From: Pseudomonadota bacterium
GTDB lineage: Bacteria > Pseudomonadota > Alphaproteobacteria > Rhizobiales > Xanthobacteraceae
Assembly (NCBI GenBank): GCA_023386885.1
Contig: JAEWIX010000025.1
Location: 62,001 to 126,000, forward strand
DNA: 64,000 nucleotides
Reading direction: 5' to 3'
The stretch's first letter is position 1. Each line of letters opens with the position of its first letter. Below the pieces are notes generated by a model, which ran no database searches, was not told where the DNA came from, and saw nothing but the letters and a program-made list of their open reading frames with translations. The position numbers and the translations under genes were made by a program. Shown here piece by piece: positions 8,534-15,047 of the stretch.

Positions 8534-8648
8534 CGCTCGCTCCTGTCGCGGCCCGACAGGACAACGCCAACGCCCGCGAGACGATCCATTGCGCGGACCG
8601 CACGAAAGTTTCATCCTTGAACAAAGATACGAAACGGAGGAATGCCGG

Positions 8649-9491
8649 ATGAGTTGGACTGTCGGCCGGGTCAAAATCACCAAAATCGTCGAGATGGAGA
8701 CGGTGGGGCACACCCGGTTCATCCTGCCGCAGGCCGCACCGGATAAGATTCAGCAGATGCCCTGGCTGGTGCCGCACTTCGCCAATGACGAAGGACGGTT
8801 GCGCATGAGCGTGCATTCGCTGGTGGTGGAGACGCCGTCTCAGCGCATCGTGGTGGACACCTGTATCGGCAATGACAAGCAGGGCCGCGGCGTGCCGACC
8901 TGGAATAATCTCAACACGCCATTCCTGCAGACGATGACCGACGCGGGCTACGCGCCGGAGTCGATCGACATGGTGCTGTGCACGCATCTGCACGTCGATC
9001 ACGTCGGCTGGAATACAAGGCTCAAGGACGGCCAATGGGTTCCGACCTTCCCCCGCGCGCGCTATGTGTTCGGCAAGACCGAGCACGACTATTGGGCCGC
9101 GCATAGCGACAGCCCCGAGCACCGCGCGGTGTTCGAGGACTCGGTGAAGCCCATCGTCGATGCCGGACGCGCCGATCTGGTCGCCAGCGATGCAAAACTG
9201 TCCGACGAGGTGTCGCTGATTTCGACGCCGGGCCACAGCCCCGGCCACATGAGCATCCTGATCCGCTCCGATGGCGAGGAGGCGCTGCTCACCGGCGACG
9301 TCGCGCATCACCCGTGCCAGATGGCGCATCTCGAGTGGTCGTCAACCGCCGATTCCGATCCGGTCCAGTCCATCGTCTCGCGCCGCGAATTGTTTTCGCG
9401 CTTCGCCGATACGCCGACGCTGGTGATCGGCGGGCACTACAATCCCGGCCGCATCAAACGCGACGGCGATGCTTTCCGTCTCGAGGTGTAG
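8649..9491 (+). CDS. MBL-fold metallo-hydrolase
   Basis: This 280-residue metallo-beta-lactamase-fold protein carries the metal motif CTHLHVDHVGW (HxHxDH). Further ligands are in STPGHSPGHMSIL, in the Asp of LLTGDVAHHP, and in the final His of VIGGHYNPG. The arrangement fits the AttM/AiiB-type lactonase-like and AHL-lactonase-like branch, but also many hydrolases of unknown substrate. GGAGG at 8636-8640 fixes the start at 8649. It lies on the plus strand before a FAH-family and a GST gene, so it could open a lactone or thioester in a degradation route. That role is inferred. Confidence 0.85.
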   Translation: MSWTVGRVKITKIVEMETVGHTRFILPQAAPDKIQQMPWLVPHFANDEGRLRMSVHSLVVETPSQRIVVDTCIGNDKQGRGVPTWNNLNTPFLQTMTDAGYAPESIDMVLCTHLHVDHVGWNTRLKDGQWVPTFPRARYVFGKTEHDYWAAHSDSPEHRAVFEDSVKPIVDAGRADLVASDAKLSDEVSLISTPGHSPGHMSILIRSDGEEALLTGDVAHHPCQMAHLEWSSTADSDPVQSIVSRRELFSRFADTPTLVIGGHYNPGRIKRDGDAFRLEV

Positions 9492-9542
9492 CGTCGTCCG
9501 GCTTCGACCATTCCGGCGCGGTTGAATTCGGCCGCGCGTTGC

Positions 9543-9581
9543 TCCAAGAGATATGTCCAAGAGATACCTCCAAGACATACC
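9543..9581 (+). repeat. Three tandem 13-bp repeats in the leader of the FAH-family gene
   Basis: TCCAAGAGATATG (9543-9555), TCCAAGAGATACC (9556-9568) and TCCAAGACATACC (9569-9581) are consecutive and differ at 1-3 positions. They end 15 bases before the ribosome site CAGGGAGA and 27 bases before the ATG at 9609. They share the TCCAAGA core with the repeats at 4876-4911. Confidence 0.8.
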
Positions 9582-9608
9582 CACCAACAAGACCGCAGGG
9601 AGACCACG

Positions 9609-10454
9609 ATGAAACTTGTGAGATATGGCGCCATCGGCAGCGAAAAGCCGGGCCTGATCGATACGTCCGGCCAGTTGCGCGACCTTTCGGGACAGATCGG
9701 CGACCTTGCCGGCGACGCCTTCTCGCCCGCCGGGCTGGCGAAACTCGCCGCGCTCGATGCCGCTAAGCTTCCCGCTGTCAGCGGCACGCCCCGGCTCGGA
9801 TCGCCGGTCGGAGGCAGCCCGAAGTTCATCGCCATCGGTCTCAACTTCGCCGACCACGCCGCCGAATCCGGTCTGCCGATCCCGGGCGAGCCGGTGGTGT
9901 TCATGAAGGGCAACAACGCGCTATGCGGCGCCAATGACGATGTCGAGAAGCCGCGCGGCTCGACCAAGCTCGACTGGGAAGTCGAACTGGCGCTGGTGAT
10001 CGGCACCCGCGCCAAGTACGTCAGCGAAGCCGATGCACTGAAGCACGTCGCCGGCTACGCGGTATGCAACGACGTATCCGAGCGCAACTTCCAGATCGAA
10101 CGCGGCGGCAACTGGACCAAGGGCAAGTCGCACGACACCTTCGGGCCGCTCGGCCCGTGGCTGGTGACCGCCGATGAAGTCGGGGACGCGCAGAAGCTCG
10201 ACATGTGGCTCGACGTCAACGGCCAGCGCCGCCAGACCGGCTCGACCGCGACCATGATCTTCAACGTCGCGCAGATCGTCTCCTATCTCTCGGGCATGAT
10301 GACCTTGATGCCCGGCGACGTCATCACCACCGGCACGCCGCCCGGCGTCGGCATGGGCATGAAGCCGCAGCCGCAATTCCTCAACGCCGGCGACGTCATG
10401 ACGCTCGGCATCGCCAAACTCGGTGAGCAGCGGCAGAAGGTCGTCGCGGCCTGA
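9609..10454 (+). CDS. Fumarylacetoacetate hydrolase family protein
   Basis: The 281-residue product has an N-terminal domain of about 70 residues (MKLVRYGAIGSEKPGLID) and a FAH-fold catalytic domain. Visible signatures are FIAIGLNFADHAAES, the metal-binding DWEVELALVIG, and GYAVCNDVSERNFQ. The C-terminal part has PGDVITTGTPPGVGMGMKP. Members hydrolyse or decarboxylate 2-oxo/beta-diketo acids, for example acylpyruvases, ureidoglycolate lyases and HpcE-type isomerases. The one with an N-terminal RxxYG domain is often named ureidoglycolate lyase or 2-hydroxyhepta-2,4-diene-1,7-dioate isomerase, and the sequence alone does not decide. A GST gene follows on the same strand. Confidence 0.88.
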   Translation: MKLVRYGAIGSEKPGLIDTSGQLRDLSGQIGDLAGDAFSPAGLAKLAALDAAKLPAVSGTPRLGSPVGGSPKFIAIGLNFADHAAESGLPIPGEPVVFMKGNNALCGANDDVEKPRGSTKLDWEVELALVIGTRAKYVSEADALKHVAGYAVCNDVSERNFQIERGGNWTKGKSHDTFGPLGPWLVTADEVGDAQKLDMWLDVNGQRRQTGSTATMIFNVAQIVSYLSGMMTLMPGDVITTGTPPGVGMGMKPQPQFLNAGDVMTLGIAKLGEQRQKVVAA

Positions 10455-10545
10455 CCGCGCACTAAGACGGAGTTGCGCGGCATCGCGCTGCGCGACTCCA
10501 CACGTCCGCCATGCCTTCCCCTCCATCACGCCAAAGGCGTTTCAG

Positions 10546-11163
10546 ATGAAGCTGACATTTTCTCCGGCGTCGCCGTTCGCCCGCAAGGTTCGCATCTGCG
10601 CCATCGAACTCGGATTGATCGACCGCATCGAACTGATACCGACCGCGGTGGCTCCCGGCACGCCGAACGAGCAATACGCCCATGACGTCAACCCGCTGCG
10701 CAAGCTGCCGGTGCTCATTCTCGACGACGGCACGACGATCGCGGACTCGCTCGTCATCTGCGAGTATCTCGACGATCTCGCCGGCGGCGGCAAACTGATG
10801 CCGGTGAGCGGTCTCGATCGCTGGAAGGTCAAGACCGAACATTCGCTGCTGCAAGGCGTGCTCGACGCCATGCTGCTGTGCCGCTACGAACGGCTGCTGC
10901 GCCCCAAGAGCAAGGCGTGGGACGTGTGGTACGACGACCAATGGGATCGCGCCTGGCAGGGTTTCGCGCGCTTCAACGCGTCGCCCGACGTGCTGGCGCG
11001 GCCGCTCGATATCACCCAGATCGCGCTCGTTTGCGCGCTCGGCTACGCCGACTTCCGCTTTCCCGATCAGGACTGGCGCAAGGCGTTTCCGAAACTCGCG
11101 GCCTTCAACAAGACCATGCTGAAGCGGCCGTCGGTGAAGATCTCGGTGCCGCCGACCGCGTAG
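10546..11163 (+). CDS. Glutathione S-transferase family protein
   Basis: The 205-residue protein has a thioredoxin-like N-terminal domain (SPASPFARKVRICAIELGL, residues 5-23) and the cis-proline and Glu-Ser-type glutathione site in LRKLPVLILDDG and TIADSLVICEYLDD. An all-helical C-terminal domain follows. The serine-rich SPASPFARK start places it among bacterial GSTs of broad or unknown substrate. It lies 91 bases after the FAH-family gene. This pairing recalls aromatic degradation, where a GST-type isomerase precedes a FAH-type hydrolase, but no ring-cleavage dioxygenase is present. The upstream part of the open frame (from 10423) lacks family similarity. Confidence 0.87.
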   Translation: MKLTFSPASPFARKVRICAIELGLIDRIELIPTAVAPGTPNEQYAHDVNPLRKLPVLILDDGTTIADSLVICEYLDDLAGGGKLMPVSGLDRWKVKTEHSLLQGVLDAMLLCRYERLLRPKSKAWDVWYDDQWDRAWQGFARFNASPDVLARPLDITQIALVCALGYADFRFPDQDWRKAFPKLAAFNKTMLKRPSVKISVPPTA

Positions 11164-11206
11164 GGAATGCGCTGAAGTAGATTTCGTTCAGATAGAATCA
11201 ACAACT

Positions 11207-11373
11207 CGTCATGGCCGGGCTTAGCCGCATAGCCGTTCGAAGAACGGCGTCGCTTTACGCCGCCTATGCGAAGAACGGCGTCGCTTCGCTCGCCTATGTC
11301 CCGGCCATCCACGTCTTTGACCTTGCGAGAAATTCAAGACGTGGATGCGCGGATCAAGTCCGCGCATAACGAC
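11207..11373. repeat. Dispersed palindromic repeat, copy B (long, internally duplicated)
   Basis: It starts with CGTCATGGCCGGGC and contains GCATAGCCGTTCGAAGAACG. A near-duplicate of the segment around GAAGAACGGCGTCGCTT appears twice (from 11239 and from 11270). CCTATGTCCCGGCCATCCACG closes the palindrome, and a second small dyad (GTGGATGCGCGGA / TCCGCGCATAAC) follows. The long copy at 14885 is the same unit in reverse orientation without the internal duplication. It fills the gap between the GST gene and the convergent ogt gene. Confidence 0.8.
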
Positions 11374-11401
11374 CGATGATGTCGTCAAAATCTGAAAGTC
11401 T

Positions 11402-11944
11402 CTAATCGAACAGCGACGGCGTGTGATTGACGTAAGCGCCTTCGATTTCCAGCATCTTCAGCTTTGTGGCAACGCCGCCGATGGCAGAAAAGCCGCCCGG
11501 CTTGCCGCCGGCTGCCAGCACGCGATGGCACGGCACCACGATGGGGCACGGGTTGTGGCCAAGCGCCTGACCGACATCGCGCGACAGTTCGACACCGCCG
11601 AGGCGTTTGGCGATATCGCCGTAGCTCAGTGTCTTGCCAGGCGCGATGGTGCGCGCGATCGCATAGACCTGACGATGAAATTCCGGCACGTCCGACAGAT
11701 CCAGCGCGATGTCCGCGAGATCGTTGGGCTTGCCGTCGAGCAGTTCGATCATGCCGTCGATGGCGCGCTGCACGTCCGCCGGCGGCGCGGCCTCAACGAG
11801 ATCGCCGTAGCGTTGCTGCAAGCGCAGCCGGGTCTTCTCCGCGCTCGACATCGGCAGTTGCACGCCGACGATTCCATGCGCGCCCCAGACGACGCCGCAA
11901 GCGCCGATCATGGTGTCGAACATGGCGAAGGGATGAGCGGTCAT
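11402..11944 (-). CDS. ogt: Methylated-DNA-[protein]-cysteine S-methyltransferase
   Basis: This suicide repair enzyme moves O6-alkyl groups from guanine to its own cysteine. The 180-residue product has the active-site motif IVVPCHRVLAAGG (Cys near residue 145) and the preceding helix-turn-helix segment YGDIAKRLGG with the conserved Asn of ALGHNPCP. The length suits a single-domain Ogt protein without an Ada regulatory domain. The start at 11944 (MTAHPFAMFDTMIG) is chosen because the upstream extension to 12073 is Arg-rich and unlike the family. No SOS-type operator is obvious. It is monocistronic, and its 3' end faces the copy B repeat. Confidence 0.93.
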   Translation of the reverse strand: MTAHPFAMFDTMIGACGVVWGAHGIVGVQLPMSSAEKTRLRLQQRYGDLVEAAPPADVQRAIDGMIELLDGKPNDLADIALDLSDVPEFHRQVYAIARTIAPGKTLSYGDIAKRLGGVELSRDVGQALGHNPCPIVVPCHRVLAAGGKPGGFSAIGGVATKLKMLEIEGAYVNHTPSLFD

Positions 11945-12109
11945 GGGCGATGTCCTGCCTGAAATGTCCGATCCCGCATGAGGCGCGCGGCTGCTTCGGC
12001 GCTCGCGCGAGATTCGGGGGATCATCGGCATCATGTCGCGATTGCAGGTACGGCGCCACCCGGAATCCGACATCCGACGCGGGCATCCTCAGGAACGGGG
12101 CGCGGCGTC

Positions 12110-12430
12110 TCAAATCTCGTGCGAGGTCTTTCCGGAGCCGCCGCTCCTCGATTTTCCCCCGACCGGCTTGATGAATTCCACGCCGATTTCGTCGCCCTGC
12201 AATCGCACCAGACGGCAGCGGCGATACACCAGCCCGGTCGATGAGAGCAGAAGGAAGAACTCCTTCAGTTCGAGGCCCTCGAGCGACCCGTTGACGATCA
12301 GTTTGGCGCCGCCGTCCGACGCATCGCGCATGGTGCAGTCGCGACGCCATGTGCCGTCGATCGCCATCATCTGAACCGCGACGCCATTCTCGAAATTCAC
12401 GCGTGGAGTCTTGCGGTTTTCCCACGCCAT
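12110..12430 (-). CDS. PilZ-domain protein (cyclic-di-GMP receptor type)
   Basis: The 106-residue protein is a single PilZ domain. The N-terminal RKTPR near residues 6-10 corresponds to the RxxxR motif, and DASDGGAKL near residue 37 to the D/NxSxxG motif. Both contact cyclic-di-GMP. The rest forms the expected beta-barrel strands (RCRLVRLQGDEIGVEFI) and ends in a short basic tail rich in Gly and Ser. Single-domain PilZ proteins usually act as adaptors that bind a partner enzyme or motility protein, and no partner is adjacent. Its upstream region (12431-12610) shows no other gene. Confidence 0.85.
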   Translation of the reverse strand: MAWENRKTPRVNFENGVAVQMMAIDGTWRRDCTMRDASDGGAKLIVNGSLEGLELKEFFLLLSSTGLVYRRCRLVRLQGDEIGVEFIKPVGGKSRSGGSGKTSHEI

Positions 12431-12610
12431 GGCAGGAACTCCTGAAAATGCAGCAACAAAAACGATTCAACAAAAACTCAAGGACAAGATCAGAAATCAG
12501 AGCAACGTCGAACCACGAATATCGGCAGCATCAATCTACCGAGAGCAACTTTAAATTGCATTAAGGTCGGATCCGTACCAAGGCCATTTCCCAAACACCT
12601 TCACGCAAAA

Positions 12611-12637
12611 AACAGGCCCGCCGAAGCGAGCCTGTTT
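12611..12637 (-). terminator. Terminator after the His-rich protein gene
   Basis: AAACAGGC (12609-12617 region) pairs with GCCTGTTT around an internal imperfect GC stem (CCGCCGAAGCGA). On the minus strand it is followed by a run of T (AAAAAA at 12607-12612 on the plus strand). It is placed 22 bases after the stop codon of the gene at 12659. Confidence 0.75.
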
Positions 12638-12658
12638 CCTGTTAGCCGTGCCGGCCGA

Positions 12659-12946
12659 TTACCAGCGGCGATAGTGACGGTGGTGATGGCGGTGGCGATG
12701 CGGGACATACACGCGCGGCACGTAGACACGCGGCGCGTAGTGATGACGGTGATGGCGATGATGGTAATGGCGATGATGACGATGACGCCGATACTGGACA
12801 TCGGTCACAACGCCGGCGGAGCCTTGCTGAATCGCGGTCGTGACGCCCGGGGTCAACGGGGACGCAGCTTGCGCTTGCGGTGTGGGAGCCGCAACGACGA
12901 GCAGGCCGCCAACAGCGAGCAGGCCGAAAAGTTTTCTGATGAGCAT
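12659..12946 (-). CDS. Small secreted histidine/arginine-rich protein
   Basis: The 95-residue product starts with a clear signal peptide (MLIRKLFGLLAVGGLLVVAA, likely cleaved after AQA near residue 27). A short neutral stretch follows, then a tail of about 45 residues made almost only of His, Arg, Tyr, Pro and Val. I count 16 histidines, many as HH or HHH, interrupted by two copies of PRVYV. Such a periplasmic tail could bind Ni, Zn or Cu, or bind polyanions through its arginines. Similar short proteins of unknown function occur in Bradyrhizobium. The ATG at 12946 has GAGGGAGAA upstream. A TTG one codon before is less likely. Confidence 0.75.
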   Translation of the reverse strand: MLIRKLFGLLAVGGLLVVAAPTPQAQAASPLTPGVTTAIQQGSAGVVTDVQYRRHRHHRHYHHRHHRHHYAPRVYVPRVYVPHRHRHHHRHYRRW

Positions 12947-13174
12947 CAATGTTCTCCCTCAGGTGTCATGTGAACGACCAGCGCCGGTATCCGGCCGATG
13001 TCGAAATGCAGGCTAGGATTCAAGACGTGAACGCAAAATGAATAGCCCTGCGACATTCCGCCCATCGGTTTGATCAGCACCCGGACGTCGCCCCATACGA
13101 ACATTCCGCCGCCGGATTTGTTCCATCTGGACGGGAAGAGGCCCGACCCGCGAATGTCTGCCCTAGAGGCAGAA

Positions 13175-13528
13175 TCAGCCGCGCCGCCAGAAGCAGTGCA
13201 TGCGCGGCACGATGACGGTGCCGCTCGGCCGGAATTCCTGGACATAAGTGGCGGTGCAATCGCGCACCGCATTGGGGCCGGGATTGTAGCGCGGATAGAC
13301 ATCGTCGGGTTGATAGCGCGGATGCACCCGGATGCGGGTCGGCGGCCGACGATGCTTGCGGCGCTGCGCCGATAGATCGGTGGCGCGTGGATGCGATGCC
13401 GTGTGGATTGTCGAATTGGCCCGGGGCAGGGTCTGTCCCTCGGCCGCGACGGCGCCTTCACCACCAGATGCGACGTACAGGGCCACAGCCAATGCCGCCC
13501 CCAAAATCATCCTGCCGATCTGCTTCAT
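13175..13528 (-). CDS. Small secreted basic protein of unknown function
   Basis: The 117-residue product begins with a signal peptide (MKQIGRMILGAALAVALYVA, probable cleavage after AVAAE near residue 30). A basic, proline-rich middle follows (QRRKHRRPPTRIRVHPRY), then a tyrosine/proline segment and a tail with two cysteines (RDCTATY and RMHCFWRRG) that could form a disulfide. I do not recognise a domain. It follows the convergent zincin on the opposite strand and precedes the His-rich gene in the same orientation by about 230 bases. Both are exported, basic and Tyr/Pro-rich in part. The start at 13528 gives the signal peptide; longer frames do not. Confidence 0.7.
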   Translation of the reverse strand: MKQIGRMILGAALAVALYVASGGEGAVAAEGQTLPRANSTIHTASHPRATDLSAQRRKHRRPPTRIRVHPRYQPDDVYPRYNPGPNAVRDCTATYVQEFRPSGTVIVPRMHCFWRRG

Positions 13529-13650
13529 AACGCCCCGCCGCTTCTGCCCTGTCCTGTCGGTCGCATTCGGTCCCTGCGAGGACATCTGTATCTTATATTT
13601 GCTAGGGTGAGCCAAGGCCAGCTTTGGCTGCAACATTCCGGAGCTTGGCC

Positions 13651-14097
13651 ATGCCAGACCCCACTGAGCGCGACGAGCCGCTGCAGGACGCAGCCGGATG
13701 GATATCGACGAAGGCCCCATCCCTTGCCGAACTGGAAGCCATGGCGCGCGACCAGCTTGCGACGCTGCCGCAGGCGTTTCGTGACGTCTGCGCCGGCGTC
13801 GTCATCCGCGTCGACGACTTCGCCACCGACGAGGTGCTGGACGAACTCGACGCCGAGAGCGAATTCGACATTCTCGGCCTGTTTCAGGGCGTCGGGATGC
13901 CGTTCCGCAGCAATGAGGACATCGCGCCCTTGCCCAACATGATCTGGCTCTATCGCCGCCCGATCCTCGATTACTGGGCCGGACACGACGAAACCCTGGG
14001 TTTCATCGTCCGCCACGTCCTGGTCCACGAAATCGGCCACCATCTTGGCCTGTCCGACGATGACATGGAGGCGATCGAGGCCAGCGTCGCCGATTAG
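13651..14097 (+). CDS. Zincin-like metallopeptidase family protein (DUF1025 type)
   Basis: The 148-residue cytoplasmic protein has the zinc motif VLVHEIGHHLGLSDDDME, in which HExxH and a downstream Asp fit the possible metallopeptidase family PF06262. The N-terminal part (LAELEAMARDQLATLPQAFR) is typical of the family. Members have a minimal zincin fold, and proteolytic activity is mostly unproven. The start at 13651 (MPDPTERD) has CGGAG about nine bases upstream. An ATG at 13624 is also in frame but lacks one. The gene ends about 135 bases before leuD with no shared function evident. Confidence 0.85.
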   Translation: MPDPTERDEPLQDAAGWISTKAPSLAELEAMARDQLATLPQAFRDVCAGVVIRVDDFATDEVLDELDAESEFDILGLFQGVGMPFRSNEDIAPLPNMIWLYRRPILDYWAGHDETLGFIVRHVLVHEIGHHLGLSDDDMEAIEASVAD

Positions 14098-14232
14098 CCT
14101 CGTGGACGCCTCTCGCGCATGACCGTTGCGTACGAGCCTTGCGCAAATGGGCCTTGGACAGGCCGCCTTATTTGGCTAAAAACGCCTCGACTTTGCGCCC
14201 GGCGGGCGCATTTCTGGAACTCGGGAACGGTC

Positions 14233-14838
14233 ATGGACAAATTCACCACGCTGGAAGGCGTCGCGGCGCCGCTGAAGATCATCAATGTCGACACCGACAT
14301 GATCATTCCGAAGCAGTACCTCAAGACCATCAAGCGCACCGGCCTCGGCAAGGGTCTGTTCTCCGAACAGCGCTACAACGACGACGGCAGCGACAACCCG
14401 GATTTCGTGCTGAACAAGCCGGCCTATAAGAACACCAAGATTCTGGTGGCGGGCGACAACTTCGGCTGCGGTTCGAGCCGCGAGCACGCGCCGTGGGCGC
14501 TGCTCGACTTCGGTATCCGCTGCGTGATCTCGACCTCGTTCGGCGACATCTTCTACAACAACTGCTTCAAGAACGGCATCCTGCCGATCCGTGTGTCGCA
14601 GGAAGACCTCGACAAGCTGTTCGACGACGCCGAGCGCGGCGCCAACTCGACGCTGACCGTCGACCTCGCCAATCAGGAAATCCGCGGCCCCGACGGCGGC
14701 AAGGTGAAGTTCGAGATCGACGCCTTCCGCAAGCACTGCCTGATCAACGGCCTCGACGACATCGGCCTGACGATGGAAAAGAAGGCCTCGATCACGAGCT
14801 ACGAGGCGAAGGCCCACGAAGCACGCCCCTGGGCGTGA
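14233..14838 (+). CDS. leuD: 3-isopropylmalate dehydratase small subunit
   Basis: LeuD with LeuC isomerises 2- and 3-isopropylmalate in leucine synthesis. The 201-residue product starts MDKFTTLEGVAAPLKIINVD and has the swivel-domain motifs TDMIIPKQYLKTI and GDNFGCGSSREHAPWALLDF. The active-site serine/arginine loop is GCGSSREH. LeuC is not adjacent, which is common in Rhizobiales. The start is internal to a longer frame beginning at 14119, and the preceding 38 residues do not match the family. A palindromic repeat (14885-15009) separates it from the convergent malic enzyme gene. Confidence 0.95.
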   Translation: MDKFTTLEGVAAPLKIINVDTDMIIPKQYLKTIKRTGLGKGLFSEQRYNDDGSDNPDFVLNKPAYKNTKILVAGDNFGCGSSREHAPWALLDFGIRCVISTSFGDIFYNNCFKNGILPIRVSQEDLDKLFDDAERGANSTLTVDLANQEIRGPDGGKVKFEIDAFRKHCLINGLDDIGLTMEKKASITSYEAKAHEARPWA

Positions 14839-14884
14839 GGGGCGGGAAACTTCCAGCTCTCATCACGAACACTACACCATCAGT

Positions 14885-15009
14885 CGTCATGGCCGGGCTT
14901 GTCCCGGCCATCCACGTTTTAACGGTACTTCAGCGAAGAGCGTGGATGGCCGGGACATAGGCGAGCAAAGCGACGCCGTTCTTCGAACGGCTATGCCCGG
15001 GCATGACGG
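14885..15009. repeat. Dispersed palindromic repeat, copy C (inverted relative to copy B)
   Basis: It opens with the hairpin CGTCATGGCCGGGCTTGTC / CCGGCCATCCACG, then CGTGGATGGCCGGGACATAG, GGCGAGCAAAGCGACGCCGT, TCTTCGAACGGCTATG and a final CGGGCATGACG. Read on the other strand, this matches copy B nearly base for base, apart from the internal duplication. It lies between the convergent leuD and malic enzyme genes. Confidence 0.82.
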
Positions 15010-15047
15010 AGATGGTTCTATGCGCCTCTCCCTATTGCACGCCCGCC

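Noticed and set aside
12946..13464. 172-codon minus-strand frame across the two small exported genes
   Set aside because: It overlaps the better-supported frame of the gene at 13175-13528 and lacks a domain or signal peptide.
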